The notes beneath the pieces were generated by a model that saw nothing but the letters and a program-made list of their open reading frames with translations, was not told where the DNA came from and made no database searches. The translations under genes and the position numbers were made by a program. 56,121 bases of DNA from Halomonas sp. 328 (lineage in GTDB: Bacteria; Pseudomonadota; Gammaproteobacteria; Pseudomonadales; Halomonadaceae): contig NZ_JADOTW010000027.1 of the NCBI RefSeq assembly GCF_015645095.1, positions 1 to 56,121 on the forward strand, read 5' to 3'. This document shows positions 8,948 through 18,415 of the stretch, piece by piece (the first letter of the stretch is position 1; each line of letters begins with the position of its first letter).

Positions 8948-10066
8948 ATGACCAACAGCACCCCCGTTTCCGCCAGCACCCCTCAGACCCTCGGCTTCCT
9001 GCTGCTGGACAACTTCACCCTGATCTCCCTGGCCTCGGCCATCGAGCCGCTGCGCATGGCCAATCAGTTGGCCGGTCGTGAACTCTACCGCTGGTACACC
9101 CTGAGCCTGGACGGCGCCCCGGTGCGCGCCAGCGATGGCCTGCAGGTCACCCCGGACGCCGCTACCAACATGCCCCTGGCGCTGGACATGGTGATCGTGT
9201 GTGGCGGTATCGGCCCCAGCCGCAGCGTGCAGCGCGAGCACATCGCCTGGCTGCAGGGGCAGGCCCGCCAGTCCCGGCGCCTGGGTGCGGTCTGTACCGG
9301 TAGCTGGGCCCTGGCCCGCGCCGGCCTGCTCGACGGCTACGAGACCAGCATCCACTGGGAGTGTCTGGCCGCCATGCAGGAGGCCTTCCCGCGGGTGGCC
9401 CTGACCACCCGGCTGTTCTCCATCGACCGCGACCGGGCCACCGCTTCCGGCGGCACCGCGCCGCTGGACATGATGCTCAACCTGATCGGTCGCGATCATG
9501 GCCGCGAGCTCTCCGCCGGCATCTCCGAGATGTTCATCTATGACCGGGTGCGCGGCGAGCAGGACCAGCAGCGGGTGCCCCTCAAGCATGTGCTGGGCAC
9601 CACTCAGCCCAAGCTGCTGGAGATCGTCGCCCTGATGGAGGCCAATCTGGAGGAGCCCATCGGCCTCGACGAGCTGGCCCACTACGTGGACGTTTCCCGG
9701 CGTCAGCTGGAGCGGCTGTTCCAGAAGTACCTGCACTGCTCGCCGTCCCGCTACTACCTCAAGCTGCGCCTGACCCGGGCCCGCCAGCTGCTCAAGCAGA
9801 CCCCGATGTCGATCATCGAGGTGGCCTCGGCCTGCGGCTTCGTCTCCACCCCGCACTTCTCCAAGTGCTACCGGGAGTACTTCGGTATCCCGCCCCGGGA
9901 CGAGCGTCTGGGCATCGGGTCCCGGGCGCCGGCCGCCGAGCCGCTGCACACCAAGGCCCTGGCCGGTATCTCGCCGAGCGATGGCGCCGATGCGCCGGTC
10001 TCCAGCGCCGTGCTGGCGCTGGCCCAGGCCCAGGGTGAGCCCACCTACGCCAGCGTGCCGCTCTAA
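8948..10066 (+). CDS. gbdR: GbdR-type AraC/GATase1-like regulator of glycine betaine catabolism
   Basis: A 372-residue regulator with an N-terminal DJ-1/GATase1-like domain (residues 10-190; GAVCTGSWALARAGLLDG around 116-133) and a C-terminal AraC pair of helix-turn-helices (about 235-330; DELAHYVDVSRRQLERLFQKYL and ACGFVSTPHFSKCYREYFG). Length and architecture match GbdR, which in Pseudomonas senses betaine and dimethylglycine and activates gbcAB, dgcAB and related genes. Its place upstream of the dgc operon supports this. The start ATG 8948 follows AGAGGAGA at 8934-8941. A dyad with a candidate GbdR box lies in the 249-base leader. The region after it carries a multi-hairpin repeat. Confidence 0.9.
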   Translation: MTNSTPVSASTPQTLGFLLLDNFTLISLASAIEPLRMANQLAGRELYRWYTLSLDGAPVRASDGLQVTPDAATNMPLALDMVIVCGGIGPSRSVQREHIAWLQGQARQSRRLGAVCTGSWALARAGLLDGYETSIHWECLAAMQEAFPRVALTTRLFSIDRDRATASGGTAPLDMMLNLIGRDHGRELSAGISEMFIYDRVRGEQDQQRVPLKHVLGTTQPKLLEIVALMEANLEEPIGLDELAHYVDVSRRQLERLFQKYLHCSPSRYYLKLRLTRARQLLKQTPMSIIEVASACGFVSTPHFSKCYREYFGIPPRDERLGIGSRAPAAEPLHTKALAGISPSDGADAPVSSAVLALAQAQGEPTYASVPL

Positions 10067-10121
10067 AGGGGTCTTCGCAGATCAGCGTGATGCCACGACA
10101 TGGCATAGCCTCGGCTGGCTA

Positions 10122-10212
10122 TTGTGGGAGTTCGGCTCTGCCGAACGATTGGCGCCGTCAGGCGCCTTGATCGCCCTTCGGGCGATATCGCGCAGAATCT
10201 GCGCTCCCACAA
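10122..10212. repeat. Multi-hairpin extragenic repeat, TTGTGGGAG type
   Basis: TTGTGGGAG opens and CTCCCACAA closes the 91-base unit. Inside are four consecutive small hairpins: TTCGGCTCTGCCGAA, GGCGCCGTCAGGCGCC, ATCGCCCTTCGGGCGAT and CGCAGAATCTGCG. The whole folds as a cloverleaf-like structure. Related partial copies lie at 11066-11158 and 11184-11227. It is a REP-type noncoding repeat of the kind common in Halomonas and Pseudomonas. Confidence 0.7.
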
Positions 10213-10331
10213 TAGGATTCACGCCAGAGTGCGATGAGTTTTTTTCTACGTCATACCCAGCGTTAAGCCGCGTCCCTTATCGGGGCGCGGCTTTGCCGTA
10301 TACTGGGCGCCTGTTTTCGATGAGGTCCCCC

Positions 10332-11039
10332 ATGCTCGCCGACTGGCTCCGCCGCCTGATCCGTTTGCTGCTGCTCGCCCTGCTCGGCTTCGTCGCCGTC
10401 TCGGTGCTGCTGGTGTTGCTGTTCCGGGTGGTGCCGGTGTTCGGCTCCATGGTGATGGTGGAGCGCAAGGTGCAGTCGTGGATCGCCCGGGAGCCGATCC
10501 GCATCGAGCAGCAGTGGCGGCGCTGGGAAGCGCTCTCCGACCACGCCAAGCTGGCGGTGATCGCCGCCGAGGACCAGCGCTTCCCCGTGCATCGCGGCTT
10601 CGACCTGGTGGAGCTGCGTCGCGCCTGGGAGGCCAGCCGCAATGGCGCGCGGCTGCGCGGCGCCAGTACCCTGAGCCAGCAGACCGCCAAGAACCTCTTC
10701 CTGTGGAGCGGGCGCAGCTGGGCCCGCAAGGCCCTGGAGGCCTGGTTCACCCTGCTGATCGAGGCGCTCTGGCCCAAGGAGCGCATCCTCGAGGTCTACC
10801 TCAATATCGCCGAGTGGGACACCGGGGTGTTCGGCCTGGAGGCCGCCGCCCAGCACTACTTCGGCGTCTCCGCTGCCCAGCTCAATCCCCATCAGGCCAG
10901 CCTGCTGGCCGCCATCCTGCCCAACCCCCGGGCCCGGGATGCGGCGCGTCCGTCGCCCCAGGTCGCCCAGCGTGCTGCCTGGATCCGCCAGCAGATGCGC
11001 AACCTGGGCGGCACCGTCTACCTGGAGCGGCTTTATTAA
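10332..11039 (+). CDS. mtgA: Monofunctional peptidoglycan glycosyltransferase
   Basis: A 235-residue inner-membrane protein. Residues 8-40 form one hydrophobic anchor. The rest is a GT51 glycosyltransferase domain with the hallmarks AAEDQRFPVHRGFD (catalytic Glu around 79), RGASTLSQQTAKNLFLW, KERILEVYLNIAEWDTGVFGLEAAAQHYFG, and a P-rich end. It polymerises lipid II into glycan strands without a transpeptidase domain. ATG 10332 sits 9 bases after AGG of a GAGG site; an in-frame ATG at 10320 would overlap that site. It is unrelated in function to the betaine genes around it and is flanked by extragenic repeats. Confidence 0.92.
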   Translation: MLADWLRRLIRLLLLALLGFVAVSVLLVLLFRVVPVFGSMVMVERKVQSWIAREPIRIEQQWRRWEALSDHAKLAVIAAEDQRFPVHRGFDLVELRRAWEASRNGARLRGASTLSQQTAKNLFLWSGRSWARKALEAWFTLLIEALWPKERILEVYLNIAEWDTGVFGLEAAAQHYFGVSAAQLNPHQASLLAAILPNPRARDAARPSPQVAQRAAWIRQQMRNLGGTVYLERLY

Positions 11040-11040
11040 G

Positions 11041-11064
11041 ACTCCTCCTCCGCTGGAGTTTTTA
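11041..11064 (+). terminator. Short terminator after mtgA
   Basis: ACTCC (11041-11045) pairs with GGAGT (11055-11059), followed by a run of T (11060-11063) directly after the mtgA stop. Confidence 0.5.
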
Positions 11065-11065
11065 A

Positions 11066-11227
11066 TTGTGGGAGCTCGCGGTCCGGCGTTCCGGCTGTGC
11101 CGAGCGATAGCCAGGGGCGACTGCGTCGCCCAATCGCGCAGAATCTGCGCTCCCACAAAACCCGCGGCCACCCAGCCTATTGTTGGTGTTCCGGCTGTGC
11201 CGAGCGATAGCCAAGGCTCCCACAAAA
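11066..11227. repeat. Two partial TTGTGGGAG-type extragenic repeats
   Basis: A unit from 11066 to 11158 opens TTGTGGGAG and ends CGCAGAATCTGCGCTCCCACAA-like. A shorter unit (11184-11227) repeats the block GTTCCGGCTGTGCCGAGCGA and GATAGCCA (11088-11113 equals 11188-11213) and also closes GCTCCCACAA. They are related to the full unit at 10122-10212 and lie between mtgA and the dgc operon. Confidence 0.6.
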
Positions 11228-11377
11228 CCCGTGGCCACCAGGGCTTCCAATAGACCTTTATCGCGATTGCGACACCCCTGACGTTTTTGGAATTTTGCCG
11301 GTCGCTTCCAAGCGCCGGGGGGAAGGGGGGCGGCGCTATGCTGCCGGCAAGTCAACGACAATGCCGGAGCACCTCCC

Positions 11378-12355
<978 letters not shown>

Positions 12356-12406
12356 CCGTCCTGCCTCTTCCTTCTTCAACAACAACGACTTTCGAGGATT
12401 CTGCCC

Positions 12407-12952
12407 GTGACCAAGATGGCCCCCGAACTGCCCATCGAAGTGGATAGCGAAACCGGCGTCTGGACCACCGATGCCCTGCCCATGCTCTATGTGCCGCGGC
12501 ACTTCTTTATCAACAACCATGTGGCCGTGGAGGAGGCGCTGGGCGCCGAGAAGTACGCCGAGATCCTCTACCACGCCGGTTACAAGAGCGCCTGGCACTG
12601 GTGCGAGAAGGAGGCCGAGTGCCATGGCCTCGAGGGCGAGGCGGTGTTCGAGCACTACATGAAGCGTCTCTCCCAGCGTGGCTGGGGCCACTTCATCACC
12701 GAGGCCATCGACCTCGACGCCGGCACCTGCCGGGTGCGCCTGGAGCACAGCGCCTTCGTCTACCAGCTGGGCAAGGTGGGTCGCAAGATCGAGTACATGT
12801 TCACCGGCTGGTTCGCCGGGGCCATGGACCAGATCCTCGCCGCCCGCGGCAGCGACCTGCGTACCGTCGCCGAGCAGACCCAGAGCGCCGCCGAAGAGGG
12901 CTGCGAGGTGGGCTATTTCGAGACCCAGCCGCTGACCGGCGCCGCCCGCTAA
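12407..12952 (+). CDS. DUF5943 protein of the dgc operon
   Basis: A 181-residue protein with a GTG start at 12407, preceded by CGAGGA at 12393-12398. It corresponds in size and position to the DUF5943 gene between the dipeptidase and dgcA in Pseudomonas. The middle (residues 50-150) resembles a small-ligand-binding 4-vinyl-reductase-like fold, with CRVRLEHSAFVYQLGK and KIEYMFTGWFAGAMDQILAARG. No catalytic motif is clear and the function is unknown; co-conservation with dgcAB suggests an accessory role in dimethylglycine demethylation. A 51-base gap separates it from the dipeptidase and 25 bases from dgcA. Confidence 0.8.
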   Translation: MTKMAPELPIEVDSETGVWTTDALPMLYVPRHFFINNHVAVEEALGAEKYAEILYHAGYKSAWHWCEKEAECHGLEGEAVFEHYMKRLSQRGWGHFITEAIDLDAGTCRVRLEHSAFVYQLGKVGRKIEYMFTGWFAGAMDQILAARGSDLRTVAEQTQSAAEEGCEVGYFETQPLTGAAR

Positions 12953-12977
12953 GTCCCGGGAACGAGGAGAGAGAACC

Positions 12978-15050
12978 ATGGCATTCGACGCGATCTTCCA
13001 GCCGATCCAGATCGGCAAGCTCACCATCCGTAACCGGGTCGTCAGTACCGCCCACGCCGAGGTGCACGCCACCGACGGCGGCATGACCACCGCCCGTTAC
13101 GTCAAGTACTACGAGGAGAAGGCCAAGGGCGGCTGCGGCCTGTGCATCTGCGGCGGCTCCTCGGTGGTCTCCATCGACAGCCCCCAGGCCTGGTGGAGCT
13201 CGGTGAACCTCTCCACCGACCGGATCATCCCGCACTTCCAGAACCTGGCCGATGCCGTGCACAAGCACGGCGGCAAGATCATGATCCAGATCACCCACAT
13301 GGGGCGCCGTTCGCGCTGGGACGGCTACGACTGGTCGACCCTGCTGTCGCCCTCCGGCATCCGCGAGCCGGTGCACCGCTCCACCTGCAAGACCATCGAG
13401 GAGGAGGAGATCTGGCGCATCATCGGTGACTTCGCCCAGGCCGCGCGCCGGGCCAAGGAAGGGGGCCTCGACGGCGTCGAGCTCTCCGCCGTGCACCAGC
13501 ACCTGATCGACCAGTTCTGGAGCCCGCGGGTCAACAAGCGCGAGGACCAGTGGGGCGGCAGCTTCGAGAACCGCATGCGCTTCGGCATGGAGGTGCTCAA
13601 GGCGGTGCGCGCCGAGGTCGGCGACGACTTCGTGGTGGGCATGCGCATCTGTGGTGACGAGTTCCACCCGGACGGCCTCTCCCATGAGGACATGAAGCAG
13701 ATCGCCGCCTACTACGACGCCACCGGGCAGCTCGACTTCTTCGGCGTGATCGGTTCCGGCTGCGACACCCACAACACCCTGGCCAACGTCATTCCCAACA
13801 TGTCCTACCCGCCGGAGCCCTTCCTGCACCTGGCGGCAGGCATCAAGGAAGTGGTCAGCGTGCCGGTGATCCACGCCCAGAACATCAAGGACCCCAACCA
13901 GGCGCAGCGCATCCTGGAAGGCGGTTACGTGGACCTGGTGGGCATGACCCGGGCGCATATTGCCGACCCGCACATCATCGCCAAGATCAAGATGGGCCAG
14001 ATCGACCAGATCAAGCAGTGCGTGGGCGCCAACTACTGCATCGACCGCCAGTACCAGGGCCTGGACGTGCTGTGCATCCAGAACGCCGCGACGTCCCGCG
14101 AGTACATGGGCCTGCCCCATATCATCGAGAAGAGCGAAGGGCCCAAGCGTAAGGTCGTGGTGGTCGGCGGTGGCCCCGGCGGCATGGAGGCGGCCCGCGT
14201 CGCCGCCGAGCGTGGCCATGACGTCACCCTGTTCGAGGCCGCCGAGGCCCTGGGCGGGCAGATCACCATCGCCGCCCAGGCCCCGCAGCGCGACCAGATC
14301 GCCGGCATCACCCGCTGGTACCAGCTGGAGCTGGTGCGCCTGGGCGTCGACCTGCGCCTGGGCACCCGCGCCGACGAGGCGACCCTGCTCGACCTGCGCC
14401 CGGATATCGTGGTGCTGGCCACCGGCGGCCAGCCCTTCCTCAGCCAGTTCCCGGAGTGGGGCTACTCGGAGAACCCCGAGGAGAGCCTGGTGGTCAGCAC
14501 CTGGGACGTGCTCAGCGGCAAGGTCGCCCCGGGCAAGAACGTGCTGATCTACGACGCCATCTGCGAGTTCTCCGGCGTCTCGGCGGCGGACTACCTGGCC
14601 GACAAGGGCGCCAAGGTGGAGATCGTCACCGACGACATCAAGCCGGGCGCGGCGGTGGGCGGCACCACCTTCCCGACCTACTACCGCAGCCTCTACGAGA
14701 AGGAGGTGATCATGACCTCCGACCTGATGCTGCATAAGGTCTACCGCGAGGGCGACTCCCTGGTGGCGGTGCTCGAGAACGAGTACACCGGCGCCCTGGA
14801 GGAGCGGGTGGTCGACCAGGTGGTGGTGGAGAACGGCGTGCGTCCCGACGAGGGCCTCTACTACGCCCTCAAGGAGCAGTCTCGCAACAAGGGCCAGCTG
14901 GACCTGGAGGCGCTCTACGCCATCCAGCCCCAGCCCTGCCTGAGCGAGGCGGGCGACGGCTTCCTGCTGTTCCGTCTGGGCGACTGCACCGCGCCGCGTA
15001 ACACCCACGCGGCCATCTACGACGCCCTGCGGATCTGCAAGGACTTCTAA
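12978..15050 (+). CDS. dgcA: Dimethylglycine demethylase subunit A (FMN/FeS/FAD oxidoreductase)
   Basis: A 690-residue protein of the old-yellow-enzyme / trimethylamine dehydrogenase family. Residues 1-335 are the FMN TIM barrel (IQITHMGRRSRWDGYDW, DGVELSAVHQHLIDQFWSP). About residues 347-366 hold the cysteine cluster for [4Fe-4S] (CVGANYCIDRQYQG...LCIQNAA). A Rossmann dinucleotide domain starts around 392 (VVVVGGGPGGMEAA). With DgcB it oxidatively demethylates dimethylglycine to sarcosine, releasing formaldehyde and passing electrons to ETF. An AGGAGAGA site precedes ATG 12978. The gene order with dgcB, etfA and etfB matches Pseudomonas. A paralogue lies at 47083-49119. Confidence 0.92.
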   Translation: MAFDAIFQPIQIGKLTIRNRVVSTAHAEVHATDGGMTTARYVKYYEEKAKGGCGLCICGGSSVVSIDSPQAWWSSVNLSTDRIIPHFQNLADAVHKHGGKIMIQITHMGRRSRWDGYDWSTLLSPSGIREPVHRSTCKTIEEEEIWRIIGDFAQAARRAKEGGLDGVELSAVHQHLIDQFWSPRVNKREDQWGGSFENRMRFGMEVLKAVRAEVGDDFVVGMRICGDEFHPDGLSHEDMKQIAAYYDATGQLDFFGVIGSGCDTHNTLANVIPNMSYPPEPFLHLAAGIKEVVSVPVIHAQNIKDPNQAQRILEGGYVDLVGMTRAHIADPHIIAKIKMGQIDQIKQCVGANYCIDRQYQGLDVLCIQNAATSREYMGLPHIIEKSEGPKRKVVVVGGGPGGMEAARVAAERGHDVTLFEAAEALGGQITIAAQAPQRDQIAGITRWYQLELVRLGVDLRLGTRADEATLLDLRPDIVVLATGGQPFLSQFPEWGYSENPEESLVVSTWDVLSGKVAPGKNVLIYDAICEFSGVSAADYLADKGAKVEIVTDDIKPGAAVGGTTFPTYYRSLYEKEVIMTSDLMLHKVYREGDSLVAVLENEYTGALEERVVDQVVVENGVRPDEGLYYALKEQSRNKGQLDLEALYAIQPQPCLSEAGDGFLLFRLGDCTAPRNTHAAIYDALRICKDF

Positions 15051-15074
15051 CCCCTAGCCGTAAGCCCAAAGCTC

Positions 15075-15140
15075 GAAGCTGGAAGTCGAAGGTGCGTTTT
15101 TCGCCCTCTCTTCCAGCTTCCGGCTTCCCGCTTCCAGCTT
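15075..15140. repeat. Inverted repeat in the dgcA-dgcB spacer
   Basis: GAAGCTGGAAG at 15075-15085 is the perfect complement of CTTCCAGCTTC at 15110-15120, and CTTCCAGCTT recurs at 15131-15140. The hairpin sits inside an otherwise tight operon and could tune dgcB expression or simply be a member of a dispersed repeat family. Confidence 0.5.
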
Positions 15141-15158
15141 GTCGATGAGGTGAGCGAG

Positions 15159-17147
15159 ATGCTCGAGACCCTGCTGCCGATACTTATCTTCGCCGCCCTG
15201 GGCCTGGCGGTGATCGGCGCCTGGCGGCGTGTTCGCCTGTGGCGCCAGGGGCGGCCCTCCGCCGTGCCGCTGCTCAAGGGCCTGGCGGCCATGCCGCGCC
15301 GTTACCTGGTCGATCTGCACCATGTGGTGGGGCGCGACAAGGTGATGTCCAATACCCACGTGGCCACCGCCGGTGGCTTCGTGGCCGCTGCCGTGCTGAT
15401 GATCCTGGTGCATGGCTTCGGGCTGGCTCAGGGCGTGCTGGGCTGGCTGCTGCTGGCGGCCAGCGCCGTGATGTTCGTGGGCAGCCGCTTCGTGGCCCGG
15501 CGCCGCCGTAACCCGCCCGCGCGGCTCTCCAAGGGCCCCTGGATGCGCCTGCCCAAGAGCCTGGCGGCCTTCTCCCTGGGCGTCTTCCTGATCACCCTGC
15601 CCACGGTGGGGCTGCTGCCCGCCGACTTCGGGCACTGGCTGCTGGCGCTGGTCCTGGCCGCCGTGGTGGTCTGGGGCCTGGGCGAGATGGTCTTCGGCAT
15701 GACCTGGGGCGGGCCCATGAAGCACGCCTTCGCCGGGGCCCTGCACCTGGCCTTCCACCGCCGCGCCGAGCGCTTCGGGGAAGGCAACCGCTCCACCGGC
15801 CTCAAGGCGCTGAACCTGGACGACGAGGCGGCGCCCCTGGGCGTCGAGAAACCCGCCGACTTCACCTGGAACCAGCTGCTTGGCTTCGACGCCTGCGTGC
15901 AGTGCGGTCGTTGCGAGGCGGTGTGCCCGGCCTTCGCCGCCGGCCAGCCGCTCAACCCCAAGAAGCTGATCCAGGACATGGTGGTGGGCCTGGCCGGGGG
16001 CAGCGATGCCAACTATGCCGGCTCTCCCTACCCCGGCAAGCCGGTGGGCGAGCACGTCGGTTCCCCCCATGGGCCCATCGTGGCCCGCGAGGGCAAGGCC
16101 CTGGTGGACGCCGAGACCCTGTGGTCCTGCACCACCTGCCGCGCCTGCGTGGAAGAGTGCCCGATGATGATCGAGCACGTGGACGCCATCGTCGACATGC
16201 GCCGCCACCTGACCCTGGAGCGGGGTCAGACCCCCAACAAGGGCGCCGAGGTGCTCGACAACCTGATCGCCACCGACAACCCCGGCGGCTTCGATCCCGG
16301 CTCGCGGCTGCACTGGGCGGCGGACCTCAACCTGCCGCTGATGGCCGACGTCAAGCAGGCCGAGGTGCTGCTGTGGCTGGGCGATGGGGCCTTCGATATG
16401 CGCAACCAGCGTACCCTGCGCGCCCTGGTCAAGGTGCTGCGCGCCGCCGAGGTGGAGTTCGCGGTGCTCGGCACCGAGGAGCGCGACAGCGGCGACGTGG
16501 CGCGGCGCCTGGGCGACGAGGCGACCTTCCAGTCCCTGGCCAAGCGCAATATCGCGACCCTCGCGAAGTACCGCTTCCAGCGCATCGTGACCTGTGACCC
16601 CCACAGCTTCCATGTGCTGGGCAACGAGTACGGCGAGTTGGGCGGCCCTGATTTCAATGCAAACTGGGAGGTGCGTCACCACAGCACCTTTATCGCCGAG
16701 CTGTACGACGCCGGTCGGCTGGCCTTCGCGCCCTGGAAGGGCGGCAGGGTCACCTACCACGACCCCTGCTACCTGGGCCGCTACAACGGCGAGTATGAGG
16801 CGCCGCGCAACGTGCTCAAGGCGCTGGGCATCGAGGTCAAGGAGATGGAACGCTCCGGCTTCCGCTCGCGCTGCTGCGGCGGCGGCGGCGGGGCGCCGAT
16901 CACCGACATTCCCGGCGAGCGGCGGATTCCCGATATGCGCATGAACGACGTCAAGGAGAGCGGCGCCGAGCTGGTGGCGGTGGGTTGCCCCCAGTGTACC
17001 GCCATGCTCGAGGGCGTGGTGGATGCCGCCGCCGAGGTGCGCGATATCGCCGAGCTGGTGGCCGATGCCCTGGTGGCGCGGGCCGCCCCGGAGGCGGTCG
17101 ATGCGAGCCGCCGGAACGCCGGCAAGACCGCCGAGGAGGTGATCTGA
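15159..17147 (+). CDS. dgcB: Dimethylglycine demethylase subunit B (membrane FeS / CCG-domain protein)
   Basis: The protein is about 662 residues from ATG 15159; the preceding GTG at 15150 touches the GAGG site (15146-15149), whereas ATG 15159 has a nine-base spacer. The N-terminal 190 residues contain several hydrophobic helices. Two ferredoxin-type clusters follow (CVQCGRCEAVCP around 246 and CTTCRACVEECP around 324), and the C-terminal half has heterodisulfide-reductase-like CCG motifs (YHDPCYLGRYN and SRCCGGGGGAP). It is the electron-transfer partner of DgcA, probably linking demethylation to the membrane and ETF. The stop overlaps the etfA start (ATGA), a sign of translational coupling. 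Confidence 0.9.
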   Translation: MLETLLPILIFAALGLAVIGAWRRVRLWRQGRPSAVPLLKGLAAMPRRYLVDLHHVVGRDKVMSNTHVATAGGFVAAAVLMILVHGFGLAQGVLGWLLLAASAVMFVGSRFVARRRRNPPARLSKGPWMRLPKSLAAFSLGVFLITLPTVGLLPADFGHWLLALVLAAVVVWGLGEMVFGMTWGGPMKHAFAGALHLAFHRRAERFGEGNRSTGLKALNLDDEAAPLGVEKPADFTWNQLLGFDACVQCGRCEAVCPAFAAGQPLNPKKLIQDMVVGLAGGSDANYAGSPYPGKPVGEHVGSPHGPIVAREGKALVDAETLWSCTTCRACVEECPMMIEHVDAIVDMRRHLTLERGQTPNKGAEVLDNLIATDNPGGFDPGSRLHWAADLNLPLMADVKQAEVLLWLGDGAFDMRNQRTLRALVKVLRAAEVEFAVLGTEERDSGDVARRLGDEATFQSLAKRNIATLAKYRFQRIVTCDPHSFHVLGNEYGELGGPDFNANWEVRHHSTFIAELYDAGRLAFAPWKGGRVTYHDPCYLGRYNGEYEAPRNVLKALGIEVKEMERSGFRSRCCGGGGGAPITDIPGERRIPDMRMNDVKESGAELVAVGCPQCTAMLEGVVDAAAEVRDIAELVADALVARAAPEAVDASRRNAGKTAEEVI

Positions 17148-18415
17148 TGAGCGAGATTCGTCGTCGCGATCCACGCCGCGAGTGGATCGCCCGTAACCGC
17201 CTGCATCCCGAGCACGCCAGCGTGCTCGCCGAGCAGGGGGGCGCCGCCAGCGAGTGGCTGGGCCCCAACGGGGTGATTCGCAAGAACCCCCGCGCCATCG
17301 GCTTTATCGGCCCCAATGGCATCAAGCGCATCGACCGCAGCGGCGCCCAGCAGGGCGGCCAGGCGGCGGGCGCGGCCCGTCAGGCGGCCCAGGATAGCCG
17401 TCGCCAGGTGGAGATTCCCGAACCGGCCTTCCTGGTGGCGGTGGTGCCGGAGCTCTCCGGCGGGCGGCTCTCCGGTCACGATAAGGACCTGCTGGGCCTG
17501 GCCCGGCGCCTGGCCGATGCCGACCCGGCGCGTCCCGGCGCCGTGCTGGCGGTGGTCTTCGGCGAGCACAAGGAAGACAGTTTTGGCGAGGCGGGCATCG
17601 ATCGCCTGCTGCACCTCGAGGACGACGCCTACGCCGGCTTCGCCCCCGAGGCACGCCTGGCGGCGCTCTCCGCGGTGGAGCGGGAGCTGACGCCGCGGCA
17701 CTGGCTGCTCCCCGACTCGCCCCTGGGCGGGGCCGACCTGGGCCGGCGCCTGGCGCTGCGCCTGGGCGAGCGCCCCGCCACCGGCGTTTGGCAGCTCGAG
17801 GCCGATGACGCCGCGCCGCTGGGCTGGCGCTGCACCGCCCGCGGCGCGGCGGAGAGCCTGGATATCCAGCGCCCCCTGCCCAGGGTCGCTCTGGCGCTGG
17901 CCGAGTGCGCCGAGCCGGTGGACGAGACCCGTCACGCCGCCGAGCCGGTGAGCCTCACGGAGACGATTCCCAGCGCCTTCTCGCGGATCGAGGACCTGGG
18001 CCAGGTGGCGGTGGACCCCGCCGGGGTGGCGCTGGCCGAGGCGGAGTTCATCCTCTCCGGCGGCAACGGCGTCAAGGACTGGGAGGGCTTCCACCAGGCC
18101 GCCAAGGTGCTGGGGGCGACGGAAGGCGCTTCCCGGGTGGCGGTGGACGACGGTTTTATGGCGCGTCATCGTCAGGTGGGGGCCACCGGTACCTGGGTCA
18201 CCGCCCGGGTCTACCTGGCGGTGGGCATCAGTGGCGCCATTCAGCACCTGCAGGGGATCCAGACCTGCGACAAGGTGGTGGCCATCAACCTCGACCCCGG
18301 ATGCGACATGATCAAGCGCGCCGACCTGGCGGTGATCGGCGACAGCGCCGAGATCCTCGCCGCCCTGGTGGCCATGGTGGAACAGCAGCGAGGAGGGCAG
18401 CGCGATGCGGCCTGA
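17147..18415 (+). CDS. etfA: Electron transfer flavoprotein alpha subunit, dgc-associated
   Basis: A 422-residue EtfA with an N-terminal extension of about 90 residues before the usual domain I (VAVVPELSGGRLSGHDKDLLGLARRLAD). The C-terminal FAD-binding domain is clear (AEFILSGGNGVKDWEGFHQAAKVLGA, then GVGISG-like YLAVGISGAIQHLQGIQTCDKVVAINLDPGCDMIKRADLAVIGD). It takes electrons from the demethylase complex with EtfB and hands them on to ETF:quinone oxidoreductase. It overlaps dgcB by one base and etfB by eleven. The operon position matches the dedicated ETF of Pseudomonas betaine catabolism rather than the housekeeping ETF. Confidence 0.9.
   Translation: MSEIRRRDPRREWIARNRLHPEHASVLAEQGGAASEWLGPNGVIRKNPRAIGFIGPNGIKRIDRSGAQQGGQAAGAARQAAQDSRRQVEIPEPAFLVAVVPELSGGRLSGHDKDLLGLARRLADADPARPGAVLAVVFGEHKEDSFGEAGIDRLLHLEDDAYAGFAPEARLAALSAVERELTPRHWLLPDSPLGGADLGRRLALRLGERPATGVWQLEADDAAPLGWRCTARGAAESLDIQRPLPRVALALAECAEPVDETRHAAEPVSLTETIPSAFSRIEDLGQVAVDPAGVALAEAEFILSGGNGVKDWEGFHQAAKVLGATEGASRVAVDDGFMARHRQVGATGTWVTARVYLAVGISGAIQHLQGIQTCDKVVAINLDPGCDMIKRADLAVIGDSAEILAALVAMVEQQRGGQRDAA

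Noticed and set aside
10122-11227. CRISPR array from the repeated GTGGGAG units
   Set aside because: The units are few, unequal in length, internally palindromic and not separated by regular unique spacers.
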